Part shown: positions 34,946 through 44,800 of the stretch, in pieces
How the letters are laid out: every line of letters begins with the position of its first letter
Position numbering within the stretch: the first letter of the stretch is position 1
Source: Antrihabitans stalagmiti
GTDB taxonomy: Bacteria; Actinomycetota; Actinomycetes; Mycobacteriales; Mycobacteriaceae
Length of the DNA stretch: 64,000 nt
Assembly: GCF_016482825.1 (NCBI RefSeq)
Contig: NZ_JAEMNV010000011.1
Coordinates: forward strand, 160,292-224,291
Reading direction: 5' to 3'
The notes under the pieces: generated by a model
Seen by the model: only the letters and a program-made list of their open reading frames with translations
What the model was told of the DNA's origin: nothing
Databases searched by the model: none
Program-made: the position numbers and the translations under genes

Positions 34946-35419
34946 GTGACCGAGAACAGCAGACTTGCCAAGGGCGACGACGCGCCCGACTTCACCCTTT
35001 CCGATGCCGACGGCAACGACGTATCGCTTGCCGACTACCGCGGCCGGAAAGTGATCGTCTACTTCTACCCAGCGGCTTCGACACCCGGCTGCACCAAGCA
35101 GGCGTGCGACTTTCGCGACAGCCTCGCCGATCTGAACGGTGCCGGGCTCGCGGTCCTCGGCATCTCCCCCGACAAGCCTGCCAAGCTCGCGAAGTTCCGC
35201 GACGCCGAGGCGCTCACCTTCCCGCTGCTGTCGGACCCGGAGCGCACGACGCTCGAAGCGTGGGGCGCGTACGGCGAGAAGATGATGTACGGCAAGACGG
35301 TGAAGGGTGTCATTCGTTCGACGTTCGTGGTCGACGAGGACGGCAAGATCGAGGTCGCCCAGTACAACGTCCGCGCAACGGGGCACGTCGCGAAACTCCG
35401 CAAGGACATTTCCGTCTAG
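34946..35419 (+). CDS. bcp: Thioredoxin-dependent peroxiredoxin (bacterioferritin comigratory protein type)
   Basis: The 157-residue PrxQ/BCP enzyme reduces hydroperoxides. VIVYFYPAASTPGCTKQACD places the peroxidatic Cys49 and a resolving Cys54 in the CxxxxC spacing of the atypical 2-Cys group. IRSTFVVDEDGKI is the usual end of the thioredoxin fold. It starts at GTG. The stop overlaps that of the convergent TetR gene by 3 bases. Confidence 0.93.
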   Translation: MTENSRLAKGDDAPDFTLSDADGNDVSLADYRGRKVIVYFYPAASTPGCTKQACDFRDSLADLNGAGLAVLGISPDKPAKLAKFRDAEALTFPLLSDPERTTLEAWGAYGEKMMYGKTVKGVIRSTFVVDEDGKIEVAQYNVRATGHVAKLRKDISV

Positions 35420-36192
35420 TTCTGGTTCCGACCCTCGATCAGCGACGCGACGCCGTCCAGTATTCGACCGAGCCCGAATTCGAATGCCGTGGCGACGTCG
35501 CTCGCTGCTTGATGCGCTTGCCCGGATGCAGTTCCGACGCGACCCGCGATCGGATACCGGTCGAACGGCACGACCTCCTCGAGCACCGGCGCACTTTTCG
35601 CCCACCACTCGGAGTCGGTGATCCCGCTGTGCCGCACGGCTTCAGCGGCGTCGGCGACGCGGCGCGCGGATGCTTCGGTGTGTCCGAGTACAAGACTCAG
35701 GACGGAGTCCATCTCGAGGTCCGTCAGCCCGACGCCGTCGATGTAGGCGAGTTCGCGATCGTACTTCGCCATGACGTTCGGCCCCAGCGGCGCACGCGCG
35801 GTTGATACGCCGAGTAGCCACGGATGCCGTTGGTAGAGTTGCCAATTCGCCCAAGCAACAAATTCGAGGTTGCCGCGCCACTCCCCTGGCTCGGCCGCAC
35901 CCTCGTAGTGACCAACCACGTCTGCCAGCGCACGGTCGACCATCAGATCGACGAGCTCGGCCTTCGACGGCACGTAGCTGTACAGGTTCATCGCCGACAC
36001 GCCGAGATGGTTGGCCAACTGCCGCATCGACAGTCCGGCGAGGCCCTCCGCGTCGGCAAGAGCTATCGCCGCAGCGGTGACCTGCGGGACCGTCAGCTTC
36101 GGCTTCGGGCCTTTCGAGGATCGGCTCTGCACTCCCCACAGCAGTTCGATCGTGCGCCGGGGATCGCCGGATCCGCTGTATTCGATCGCCAC
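35416..36192 (-). CDS. TetR/AcrR-family transcriptional regulator
   Basis: The 258-residue regulator has the HTH at about 33-80 (VTAAAIALADAEGLAGLSMR, LANHLGVSAMNLYSYV) and a long C-terminal ligand domain of the TetR_C (tetracycline-repressor-like) group. The first 30 residues carry SSKGPKPKLT just before the HTH. It ends convergently with bcp inside a shared CTAG. The regulated gene is not obvious; it faces away from the DEAD-box helicase gene. Confidence 0.88.
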   Translation of the reverse strand: MAIEYSGSGDPRRTIELLWGVQSRSSKGPKPKLTVPQVTAAAIALADAEGLAGLSMRQLANHLGVSAMNLYSYVPSKAELVDLMVDRALADVVGHYEGAAEPGEWRGNLEFVAWANWQLYQRHPWLLGVSTARAPLGPNVMAKYDRELAYIDGVGLTDLEMDSVLSLVLGHTEASARRVADAAEAVRHSGITDSEWWAKSAPVLEEVVPFDRYPIAGRVGTASGQAHQAASDVATAFEFGLGRILDGVASLIEGRNQN

Positions 36193-36498
36193 CGTGGCCT
36201 CTCACCTCGATATTCGTACGCCGTCCATAATAGCGAGCCGACAACGTGATGCGCACGACACCGTGACCGCCACAGCCGCCGACTAGGTTACTGTTGACGG
36301 CAACGGTGCAGCTCGTATGCACCATCCGTCGTGGATTGCTTCTCCTTCGCACCGGCCGTCGGCCGAGTGGCACAAGCTCTTTTGCGGCGATCGATATTGC
36401 CGACTGGCAATCTCGCCACTTTGTGCCCGCTTTGCGTGAACGACGATGTTCGCACTTGCCTGGGCGCAACCCGAAGCCCGAAAGGCCTCGACTTCTCT
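36193..36498. other. Intergenic region with the long leader of the DEAD-box gene
   Basis: The 306 bases between the divergent TetR and helicase starts hold no family-like frame. Part is probably a long untranslated leader, as is common for cold-shock helicases. I see short pyrimidine-rich stretches but no clear riboswitch. Confidence 0.4.
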
Positions 36499-37983
36499 GT
36501 GAATACACCTACTTTCGCCGCGCTCGGCGTACGCGAACCTCTCGTCAAAGCTCTCGAATCGGCCGGCATCATGTCGCCGTTCCCCATTCAGGTCGACACC
36601 CTTCCCGACACCCTGGCCGGACGCGACGTCCTCGGCCGCGGTAAGACCGGCAGCGGTAAAACGCTTGCCTTCGCAATCCCCATGGTTTCGCGTCTCGCGG
36701 GCGACCTCGCCGGTGGTAACCGCAGGCCCAATCGTCCGGTCGGGCTCATACTCGCCCCGACCCGTGAGCTCGCGACTCAGATCGCGGCCGCGCTCGAACC
36801 GCTCGCCAGCGCATACGACCTCAAGATCACGACCATCTTCGGCGGCGTCTCCCAGCAACGCCAGGTCCAGGCACTCAAGGGTGGCGTCGACATCGTCGTC
36901 GCCTGCCCAGGCCGCCTCGAAGACCTCATGAAGCAGCGTCTGGTCACCCTCGACGCCGTCGAGGTCACCGTGCTGGACGAGGCCGACCACATGGCCGACC
37001 TCGGCTTCCTCCCGGTCGTCACCCGCCTCCTCGCCGCCACTCCCGCGCACGGTCAGCGTCTGCTGTTCTCCGCAACGCTGGACAACGGCGTCGACAAGCT
37101 GGTCAAGCGCTTCCTCAAGAATCCCGTCATGCACTCGGTCGACGAGGCCAACTCCCCCGTGGCGGCGATGACACACCATGTCTTCGACGTGAGCAGCGTC
37201 GAGCAGAAGCGTGTCCTCGTGCACAAGCTCGCGTCCGGTACCGGTCGCCGAATCCTGTTCATGCGGACCAAGCACCAGGCTCGCAAGCTGGCCAAGCAGC
37301 TCACCGAAGCGGGCATTCCGTCGGTCGATCTACACGGCAACCTCTCCCAGCCCGCGCGCGACCGTAACCTTGCCGCCTTCTCGGCAGGAACTGCGCGCGT
37401 CCTCGTCGCGACCGACGTCGCTGCCCGCGGCGTCCACGTCGACGACGTCGAGCTGGTCGTCCACGTCGATCCGCCAGCCGAGCACAAGGCTTACCTGCAC
37501 CGTTCCGGTCGTACGGCCCGCGCGGGTAGCGCAGGTGACGTCGTCACCGTCGTACTGCCCGAACAGCGCAAGGATCTCGCCCTGCTTATGCGCAAGGCCG
37601 CGATCAAGGTCACCCCGCAACAGGTCACGGCAGACTCGGCGCCCGTCGCTCGGCTGGTCGGCGAGGTTGCGGCCTACGTCAAGCCGACGGTGCGGATCGA
37701 AACTCAGGTCGGCGGTCAGCCTCGGACCGGTGGCGGCGCACGCGGCGGCAGCGGCGGTGCCCGCGGTGGCGCACGTGGCAGCAATCCCGCGCGCGGCAAT
37801 CGGCCACAGCACGCCGGCGCGAGCTCGGCGGGCGGCACTCGCTCCGGCGGCAGCAGTACAACTCGGTCGGCGCCTGCGGGCGCTCGACGCAGCAGCGGCA
37901 CTCTCGGTGCTGCAGCCGCAGGTACAACCGGTGGGCTCGCGGCATTCTCGCGCGACGGCGCGTCACGCCGTCGTCGCGGCTAG
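36499..37983 (+). CDS. DEAD-box ATP-dependent RNA helicase
   Basis: The 494-residue protein has the Q motif (FPIQVDTLPDTLAGRD), Walker A GKTGSGKT, PTRELATQI, DEADHMADLGF, SATLDNG, ATDVAARGVHV and HRSGRTARAG, in order. The tail from about residue 410 is rich in Gly, Arg and Ser (GGARGGSGGARGGARG), an RNA-binding RGG region. It should unwind structured RNA during ribosome assembly or cold adaptation. GTG at 36499 gives the family start (NTPTFAALGV); the open frame continues upstream without similarity. Confidence 0.9.
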   Translation: MNTPTFAALGVREPLVKALESAGIMSPFPIQVDTLPDTLAGRDVLGRGKTGSGKTLAFAIPMVSRLAGDLAGGNRRPNRPVGLILAPTRELATQIAAALEPLASAYDLKITTIFGGVSQQRQVQALKGGVDIVVACPGRLEDLMKQRLVTLDAVEVTVLDEADHMADLGFLPVVTRLLAATPAHGQRLLFSATLDNGVDKLVKRFLKNPVMHSVDEANSPVAAMTHHVFDVSSVEQKRVLVHKLASGTGRRILFMRTKHQARKLAKQLTEAGIPSVDLHGNLSQPARDRNLAAFSAGTARVLVATDVAARGVHVDDVELVVHVDPPAEHKAYLHRSGRTARAGSAGDVVTVVLPEQRKDLALLMRKAAIKVTPQQVTADSAPVARLVGEVAAYVKPTVRIETQVGGQPRTGGGARGGSGGARGGARGSNPARGNRPQHAGASSAGGTRSGGSSTTRSAPAGARRSSGTLGAAAAGTTGGLAAFSRDGASRRRRG

Positions 37984-38020
37984 TCCTAGCTGCCACCACT
38001 GAACGAACCTGCGTCGAGTC

Positions 38021-38788
38021 CTACTTCCCGTAGGACTCGACGTAGCTTTCGAAGCCATCGAGCAGACGATCGAGGCCGAACGAGAAGTCCGCGTCCGCCC
38101 AATCGATGTCGTCGGTTTCGAACATCTGCGCTGCGAGCGCTTTCGTCAGCACTGGGAATCGTGCAGGGTCGAGCACTCGGGCAAGTATGGCGGGATAGCT
38201 GTTGTCCTCCTGGGGCATTTCGCTCAGCATCCCGCGCATCAGCCGCGCTCTGCCCAATACGTACAACGACACGTTCATCACGAGCTGCAGCTTGACCGGA
38301 TCGGGTAGACCCGTTGGAGCCAAAGCCTGCAACCCGGCTTCCAGCCATGCCATGTTGTTCGGACCGGTCGGTGGGGCCGACAGCGGTATATCGACCCACC
38401 ACGGATGGGCGAAGATCGCTGCGAACTCGGCAGCTGCCCACGCCTTCAACGCATCTCGCCACGACAGACCTTCGTCGAAGGCCGGCGGCGGTCCGATCAC
38501 GCGGTCCGACAGGACCTGGACGAGGGTGTCCTTACTGTCGACATATCGGTAGATCGACATCGTCGTGAAGCCCAGTTGCTTTGCCAGCCGACTCATCGAC
38601 AGCGCGGCAAGGCCCTCTGCGTCGGCAACCTCGATCGCCGCGTCGAGCAACTGATCGAGACTCAGACCCTTCCGCGGTCCGCGCGTGCCGGGCTCGTCGA
38701 GACCCCATGCCAATTGGACCGCCATCGGTAGCGCGACCGCGTCGCTGCCGGGCCCGTCTTGCGCCGCACTGTCTGTCATTTTCACCAT
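38021..38788 (-). CDS. TetR-family repressor of the DrrAB-like exporter
   Basis: The 255-residue regulator has its HTH at about 45-95 (LLDAAIEVADAEGLAALSMS, RLAKQLGFTTMSIYRYVDSK) and a TetR_C_1-type ligand domain. It diverges from the drug exporter genes over an operator-rich gap, the usual repressor layout. The start at 38788 is one of two close ATG codons (the other is 38779). Confidence 0.88.
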   Translation of the reverse strand: MVKMTDSAAQDGPGSDAVALPMAVQLAWGLDEPGTRGPRKGLSLDQLLDAAIEVADAEGLAALSMSRLAKQLGFTTMSIYRYVDSKDTLVQVLSDRVIGPPPAFDEGLSWRDALKAWAAAEFAAIFAHPWWVDIPLSAPPTGPNNMAWLEAGLQALAPTGLPDPVKLQLVMNVSLYVLGRARLMRGMLSEMPQEDNSYPAILARVLDPARFPVLTKALAAQMFETDDIDWADADFSFGLDRLLDGFESYVESYGK

Positions 38789-38817
38789 TCTTGTCCATCG
38801 GTCTTGCGACGAGTCTA

Positions 38818-38860
38818 AAACTGTGTACCGTATACATTCAGTGTAGTAAGTACACAGTTT
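38818..38860. promoter_or_regulatory. TetR operator region of the exporter
   Basis: Perfect 11-base arms AAACTGTGTAC (38818-38828) and GTACACAGTTT (38850-38860) flank two shorter palindromes, TGTACCGTATACA and GTGTAGTAAGTACAC. The block covers the AT-rich promoter gap between the divergent TetR and exporter genes. Repressor binding here would block both. Confidence 0.75.
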
Positions 38861-38874
38861 AGAGACGAGGCGAT

Positions 38875-39834
38875 ATGACCACCCAACTTCCCCAACCCGC
38901 CATCTCAGCGACGGGACTGCGAAAGTCATTCGGCGACACCAAAGTTCTCGACGGCATAGACCTGAATGTCGCTGCGGGATCGATCTTTTCACTGCTCGGG
39001 CCGAACGGCGCAGGCAAGACGACGACCGTGCAGATCCTGTCGACGCTCATCGCGGCGGACGCAGGCGAATGCAGAGTGGCTGGCCACGACCTGGCACACG
39101 ACGCGGATGCGGTGAGGACCGCCATCGGCGTGACCGGTCAGAATTCAGCGGTGGACGACGTGCTGACCGGCACCGAAAACCTGACCCTGCTCGGGGACCT
39201 CGCACATCTGGGCAAGCGCGAATGTCGGCGGCGCGCAACAGAACTGATCACCAGATTCGGTCTCGTCGATGCGGCTGACCGACGCGTCTCGACGTACTCC
39301 GGCGGGATGCGGAGACGCCTCGACCTTGCAATGAGCCTGATCGGCGATCCACGAATCATCTTCCTCGACGAACCGACCACGGGTCTCGACCCGCGGAGCC
39401 GACGCAACATGTGGCACGTCATTCGCGAGCTGGCGGACGCAGGCGTCACCATCTTTCTCACGACGCAGTACCTGGAGGAAGCCGACCAACTTGCCGACCG
39501 AATCGCCGTCCTCGACGGCGGTCGGATCGTCGCAGAGGGAACCTCCGCCGAACTTAAGCGACTCGTCCCCGGCGGACACATCGAGCTGCGGTTCGCCGAC
39601 ACCGACGGGCTTGACGCCGCCACGCAAACCCTCGGGATCGGCAAGCGCGATGACGACGCGTTGTCGCTGCAGGTGCCATCCGACGGCAGCGTCGGCGCAC
39701 TCAAGTCGCTGCTTGCGCGTTTCGACGACGAATCGATTGCAATCGAAGACCTCTCGATCCACTCCCCCGACCTCGACGACGTCTTCTTCGCGTTGACGGG
39801 TGACACCACAGCACAGAAAGCCGCGACCCGATGA
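38875..39834 (+). CDS. Daunorubicin-resistance-type ABC transporter ATP-binding protein (DrrA-like)
   Basis: The 319-residue ATPase has Walker A GPNGAGKTT at 42-50, TGQNSAVDDVLTG as the DrrA Q-loop, the signature YSGGMRRRLDLAMSL and Walker B IIFLDEPTTGLDPRSR. The C-terminal DrrA extension ends LDDVFFALTGD. It overlaps the permease gene by 4 bases. Typical substrates are anthracyclines and related lipophilic drugs or lipids. Confidence 0.93.
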   Translation: MTTQLPQPAISATGLRKSFGDTKVLDGIDLNVAAGSIFSLLGPNGAGKTTTVQILSTLIAADAGECRVAGHDLAHDADAVRTAIGVTGQNSAVDDVLTGTENLTLLGDLAHLGKRECRRRATELITRFGLVDAADRRVSTYSGGMRRRLDLAMSLIGDPRIIFLDEPTTGLDPRSRRNMWHVIRELADAGVTIFLTTQYLEEADQLADRIAVLDGGRIVAEGTSAELKRLVPGGHIELRFADTDGLDAATQTLGIGKRDDDALSLQVPSDGSVGALKSLLARFDDESIAIEDLSIHSPDLDDVFFALTGDTTAQKAATR

Positions 39835-40598
39835 GCACTCTGACCCTGGCCGCCACAGACTCGGCAACCATGCTCCGCCGGAGCCTGCGGCACACCCTGC
39901 GCAGCCCCGAAACGATGATCACGACGATCGCCCTACCGATCGTGATCCTGCTGATGTTCGTCTACGTCTTCGGCGGTGCGATGAACGTCGACGGCGCTTA
40001 CATCGACTACGTCGTTCCCGGCATCATCCTGTTGTGTGCCGGCTTCGGTGCTGGATCGACTGCTGTGAGCGTCGCGACCGACATGTCCAACGGCATCATC
40101 GATCGCTTCCGCACCTTGGCGATATCACGTGCGTCGGTGCTGACCGGGCACGTCGCAGGCAGCGTGATCCGCAATCTTGTGATGACAGGGCTCGTCATCT
40201 GCGTCGCAGTACTGCTCGGCTTCCGACCGACCACCGACCCCGTGCGTTGGCTCGGAGCCATCGCTGTGCTCGCTCTGTTCATCCTGGCGATTTCGTGGCT
40301 ATCGGTCGCGCTCGGACTTGTCGCGGGCACACCGGAGGCGGCCAACGGGTTCACGTTCGTAATTATGTTCCTGCCCTACGTCAGCAGCGCCTTCGTGCCA
40401 CCGGAATCCATGCCGAACGCATTGCACTGGTTTGCCGAAAATCAGCCCGTCACGCCGATCATCGAGACCGTCCGCGGTCTGCTGATGGGCACGGCCATAG
40501 GCAACAGCGCGGTTCTCGCGGTTGCCTGGTGTGTGGGAATTTCGGTGCTCGGATACCTGTGGGCACGTGCGCTGTTCAGGAAGAAGACCGCACGCTGA
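39831..40598 (+). CDS. ABC-2 permease (DrrB-like)
   Basis: The 255-residue membrane protein has six hydrophobic segments, IALPIVILLMFVYVFGGAM near the start and FLPYVSSAFVPPESMP followed by WFAENQPVTPIIETVRGLLM, typical of DrrB. It forms the channel for the preceding ATPase. Confidence 0.92.
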   Translation: MSTLTLAATDSATMLRRSLRHTLRSPETMITTIALPIVILLMFVYVFGGAMNVDGAYIDYVVPGIILLCAGFGAGSTAVSVATDMSNGIIDRFRTLAISRASVLTGHVAGSVIRNLVMTGLVICVAVLLGFRPTTDPVRWLGAIAVLALFILAISWLSVALGLVAGTPEAANGFTFVIMFLPYVSSAFVPPESMPNALHWFAENQPVTPIIETVRGLLMGTAIGNSAVLAVAWCVGISVLGYLWARALFRKKTAR

Positions 40599-40656
40599 GC
40601 ACCCCGACCCTGCGCTGGGTGCGCGCCCGGAGCGAATAACCGGCTAGCCTATTACC

Positions 40657-41346
40657 GTGGAGTCGCGAGCCAGTACCAAGCCTGTGCGACGTCCGGACCC
40701 CGCTCTCGAGCTGCAGAACGACCCTCAAGAGCTGATGCCGAGACGTCGGCCTACACAGGAACGCAGCAAGAAGAAGTTCGACGCACTGCTCGCGTCGTCC
40801 CGCGAACTGCTCACCGATGTCGGTTTCGAATCCTTCACCTGCGAGGAAGTTGCAGCGCGCGCAGAGGTGCCGATCGGGACGCTGTACCAGTTCTTCGCCA
40901 ACAAGTACGTGATCGTGTGCGAGCTCAATCGTCAAGACCTGGTTGCCGTCTCGCAGGAACTCAACGACTTCAACGGTGAGATCCCGTCGCTCGACTGGTT
41001 GCGCTACATGAACAACTTCGTCGATCACCTTGCGCAACTGTGGACCTCGGACCCGTCCCGGCGCGAAGTATGGCTCGCCATGCAATCGACCCCGTCGACG
41101 CGTGCGACGGGGGCGATTCACGAGAAGGAATTCGCGGAAGTCATCACGAAGATGCTCCGGCCGCTGACGCCGCGAACGTCACGCGAGCGACGCAAGATGA
41201 TGGCCGAAGTGCTTGTCCACGTTGTGTATTCGATGCTGAACTTCTCGGTTCAGGACGACCAGAGCCATGCCGACGCCGTAGCCGAGCTGAAGCGGCTTAT
41301 GGTCGCCTACCTGCTGGTTGCCGAGAAAGAATCCCGGACGAGGTAG
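40657..41346 (+). CDS. TetR-family transcriptional regulator
   Basis: The 229-residue regulator has a charged N-terminus and an HTH at about 37-85 (RSKKKFDALLASSRELLTDV, VAARAEVPIGTLYQFFANKY). A C-terminal domain with RYMNNFVDHLAQLW follows. It starts at GTG. The position just before acpS-fas invites the idea that it controls them, but it is convergent with them and separate from the known FasR locus. The role is open. Confidence 0.85.
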   Translation: MESRASTKPVRRPDPALELQNDPQELMPRRRPTQERSKKKFDALLASSRELLTDVGFESFTCEEVAARAEVPIGTLYQFFANKYVIVCELNRQDLVAVSQELNDFNGEIPSLDWLRYMNNFVDHLAQLWTSDPSRREVWLAMQSTPSTRATGAIHEKEFAEVITKMLRPLTPRTSRERRKMMAEVLVHVVYSMLNFSVQDDQSHADAVAELKRLMVAYLLVAEKESRTR

Positions 41347-41360
41347 GCGGCTTCGCCGCT

Positions 41361-41402
41361 CGTGAGTCCTTTCGGAGGTTGGGCCCTCCAAAAGGACTCA
41401 CG
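41361..41402. repeat. Palindromic repeat element, copy B
   Basis: CGTGAGTCCTTTCGGAGG and CCTCCAAAAGGACTCACG form arms with one mismatch around a 6-base loop. Small hairpins flank it: GGCGGCTTCGCCGC before and GGCCGAAGGCC after. It lies between the convergent TetR and acpS stops. Confidence 0.85.
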
Positions 41403-41414
41403 AGGCCGAAGGCC

Positions 41415-41819
41415 CTATTCGGGAGCCGGATCTTCCAAGATCACGACCGCACCCGCGGTGTCGCCGTCGTGGGTCAGCGACAGATGAATCTTGGCCCGCG
41501 GCAAGAAGTCCTGCGCCAGACCGTGCAGCCTGATGCTCGGCCGACCCCATGCGTCGTTGACGACCTCGATCAGCAGATAGGGGTTGTCACCGACCTGCGG
41601 ACGGCGGGCGAACCGCGACGACGCCCACGCTTTGAGCACCGCCTCCTTCGCCGCCCACCGCACCGCGTAGCTGCGTGCCGGATCCGTTCCCTTGCCCTGG
41701 CAGTACCGCCGCTCGCCCGGGGTGAAACTTTCCCGAACCATCGTCGTACCTGCGCGTTCGAGCTGCTCGCCGAATTCTGACACCGTCACCAGGTCGAATC
41801 CGATTCCGATGATGCTCAC
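41415..41819 (-). CDS. acpS: Holo-[acyl-carrier-protein] synthase
   Basis: The 134-residue phosphopantetheinyl transferase has GIGFDLVTVSEF with the metal-binding Asp, RWAAKEAVLKAW with the KE(x)3K motif, and SLTHDGDTAGAVVIL at the end. It moves phosphopantetheine from CoA to the ACP domain of FAS-I. Its GTG overlaps the fas stop (GTGA), so the two are translationally coupled, as in mycobacteria. Confidence 0.95.
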   Translation of the reverse strand: MSIIGIGFDLVTVSEFGEQLERAGTTMVRESFTPGERRYCQGKGTDPARSYAVRWAAKEAVLKAWASSRFARRPQVGDNPYLLIEVVNDAWGRPSIRLHGLAQDFLPRAKIHLSLTHDGDTAGAVVILEDPAPE

Positions 41820-44800
41820 GCGCAACCCGTCCCAGCGTTGTAGACACCGTCGTTGCCGAGGCGTGCGGTCTCCGACAGCAGCATGTCCGCTTCGAGCTGA
41901 CGGATCTTGCCCGCTGCGACGTCGTCGCCACCGAGGCGGCGATCCGCCGGACGCTGATACAGGTTGTCGCCACCGCACATCGACTGCGCAAGCTTCTGCC
42001 TACCGTTGGCCGCACGCTCACCGGCGCGCAGCACGTAGTCGGCGCGGCGTGCCGGCGCGATCGACTGCACGAACGCCTCCGGGTGCACGATCGCGACGAG
42101 ACCCGACACGTGACCGAAGCCGAGGCTGGTCACCAGACCGGCCTTGAGGCCGTAGCTTTCACCGAAGCGCAGTGGCTGCCGTGCCCAGACGAGGTGACCG
42201 AACTCGGCCATCTTGTCGTCGACACAGTCGAGACTGCGGTTCGGCGGCACGACGCCCTGGCTGAGCACCTGGCACAGACCGTTGATCTGGAAAGCGGCTG
42301 CGCCACCCTTCGCGTGACCGGTGAGGCTCTTCTGCGACACCACGAACAGCGGTGCACCTTCGGAGCGACCGATTGCCGCGGCGAGCCGTTCGTGGAGTTC
42401 GGCTTCGTTCGGGTCGTTCGCATTGGTCGACGTGTCGTGCTTGGAGACGACAGCGATGTCGTCGGCCGTGACGCCGAGCGCATTCAGCGCTGCCGCCAGC
42501 TTCGATTCGCGGCCACCGCGTCCGGCACCGAGCGCACCGAGACCGGGCGCCGGGATGGACGTGTGGACGCCGTCGCCGAACGACTGGGCGAACGCGACGA
42601 CACCGAGAACGGGCAAGCCCATCTCCAGCGCAACGTCACCGCGGGCCAGCAGCACAGTGCCGCCACCGTTGGATTCGACGAAGCCGCCACGCCTGCGATC
42701 GTTGGCACGGGAGAATCGGCGATCGCTGATTCCCTTGGCGTGCATGACATCTGCGTCCGCGGTCGCGGACATGTCCGCGAAGCCGATGATCGCCTCGGTG
42801 CTGAGGTCGTCGAAGCCACCTGCGACCACGAAGTCGGCCTTGCCGAGCTTGATCTTGTCGACGCCTTCTTCGACCGAGACGGCTGCGGTTGCACACGCTG
42901 CGACAGGGTGAACCATCGCGCCGTAGCTACCGACGTAGGACTGCACGACGTGTGCTGCGACGACGTTGCCGAGCGCTTCCTGCAGGATGTCGTTCGCGTG
43001 CGCCTCGCCGAGCAGCGTGTCGACGTACATCGACCTGATGGACGACATACCGCCCATGCCGCTGCCCTGGGTGTTGGCAACGAGGCTCGGGTGAACCCAG
43101 CGCATCAGTTCCGACGGCGTGAAGCCCGAGCCGATGAACGCGTCGACGGTGGACACGATGTTCCACAGCGCAACCCGGTCGATGGAGCTCGCCATGTCGG
43201 CGGAGATGCCCCACTTGGTCGGATCGAATCCGGTCGGGATCTGGCCGCCGACCGTGCGGGTCAGCTTCATCTTGCGCGGCACCCTGATCTCGGTGCCCGC
43301 TCGACGAGTGACCTGCCAGTCGGTGCTGTCGGCGACCGGCGCGATGACGGTGTGCTCGGGATCCGCGCTGTAGTACGAGCGGGCCTCGGTCTCGTTGGTG
43401 ACGACGAACTTCAGGTCGTCGTCGAGGAACACCGAGGTGAGCAGCGGCGCGTGGTTGTCGACCATCGAGCCGTCGTCTTCGTAGCGCCGAATGCCGCAGC
43501 GTGCGACGACGGTGTCGTGGTACTTGTCCGCAATGTCGGCCTCGGCAACGAGGTCGCCCGACTCTGCGTCGTACCACCCCGGCTTTGGATCGTTCTCCCA
43601 CGTGACGAGACCGGTTGTCCACGCCAGCTCCAGAACGCCTGCGGCGGAGAGCTGTTCGTCGACCTCCATCTCGAAGCGGGTGCGAGCCGAACCGTACGGA
43701 CCGACCTCACCGACGCCGACGATCACAACGAGATCGGCGGGATCGGCAGTGACCTCCGACCAGGCCGGCGGAGCCAGCACGGTCGCGACCGACGGCGGTG
43801 CCGCCAGTGCGGAGATCGTCGCGAGGATTTCTTCGTCCTCCTCGGTCAGCGTGACGGACGGTGCCTCTGCGGCCCGCTTCGCCAGCGCAGGCAGGTCGAG
43901 GTTCGCCTCGGCCAATCCGCCGGTCAGGTCGACCTGGTTCGGCTTGTCGGCTGCGGTCAGACGCGCTTCCGGCGTGCACAGTTCGAGCAGGGCACTCGCC
44001 ATGTCGAGCGTGGACCAGGTCCGCACTCCGGCTTCTTCCACGGCGTCGACCAGCGGGTCGTTGTGACCCATCAGCCCGGTGCCTCGGACCCAACCGATCA
44101 GTGCGTGCGCGATGGTGACGCGCTCTGCCCAGCTACGTTCGGCACTCCAGCGAGCGACGACGGCATCCAGGGCCGCCTTCGATTCGCCGTAGGCACCGTC
44201 GCCGCCGAACAGTCCACGGTTCGGGGAACCTGGCAGGACCACGTGAAGACGGCTGTCGACGTCGTGGTCGTAGCCGATCTTTCCGAGCCCACCGATGAGT
44301 CGCTCGACCGACCAGAGCAGTACGCGCATTTCCATTTCGGCGCGGGCTCCGGCGTCGGCCAGATCGCCTGCGACGCGCGGCGCTGCGAACGGGAAGAGCA
44401 GCGTCGGCGTCATTGCGCTCTTCGTGACCTTCTTCGCACCACCTGCGGTGTCGACCTGTTCGCTGCCGACCCAGTCGATGAGTGCGTCGACGTCGGCGTA
44501 GGACGCCATGTTCGCCGGCACGACCCAGAGTGCTGCGCCTGCCCGTGCGTTGTTGCGGTACAACTCGCGGTAGAAGCCGAGCCGTTCGTCGTCGAGGCGC
44601 GAGGTCGTGACGACGACGGTCGCGCCGCCACCGAGCAACTTGCCTGCGACAGCAGCCGCGATCGAGCCCTTGCTGCCGCCGGTGACGACTGCGACGTCGC
44701 TGCTGTACTCCCCGATTTCGGTTCGTACGGCGGCGTCGGCAATCTGCCCGTAGGCCGCGGCGAGCACAACCTTGTCAGCGGCGGTTGCCCGCTGCTGCCA

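Noticed and set aside
40657..41346. Naming this TetR gene fasR because it is near fas
   Set aside because: The M. tuberculosis FasR gene (Rv3208) is not beside fas, and this protein's HTH region did not look like it; adjacency alone is weak.
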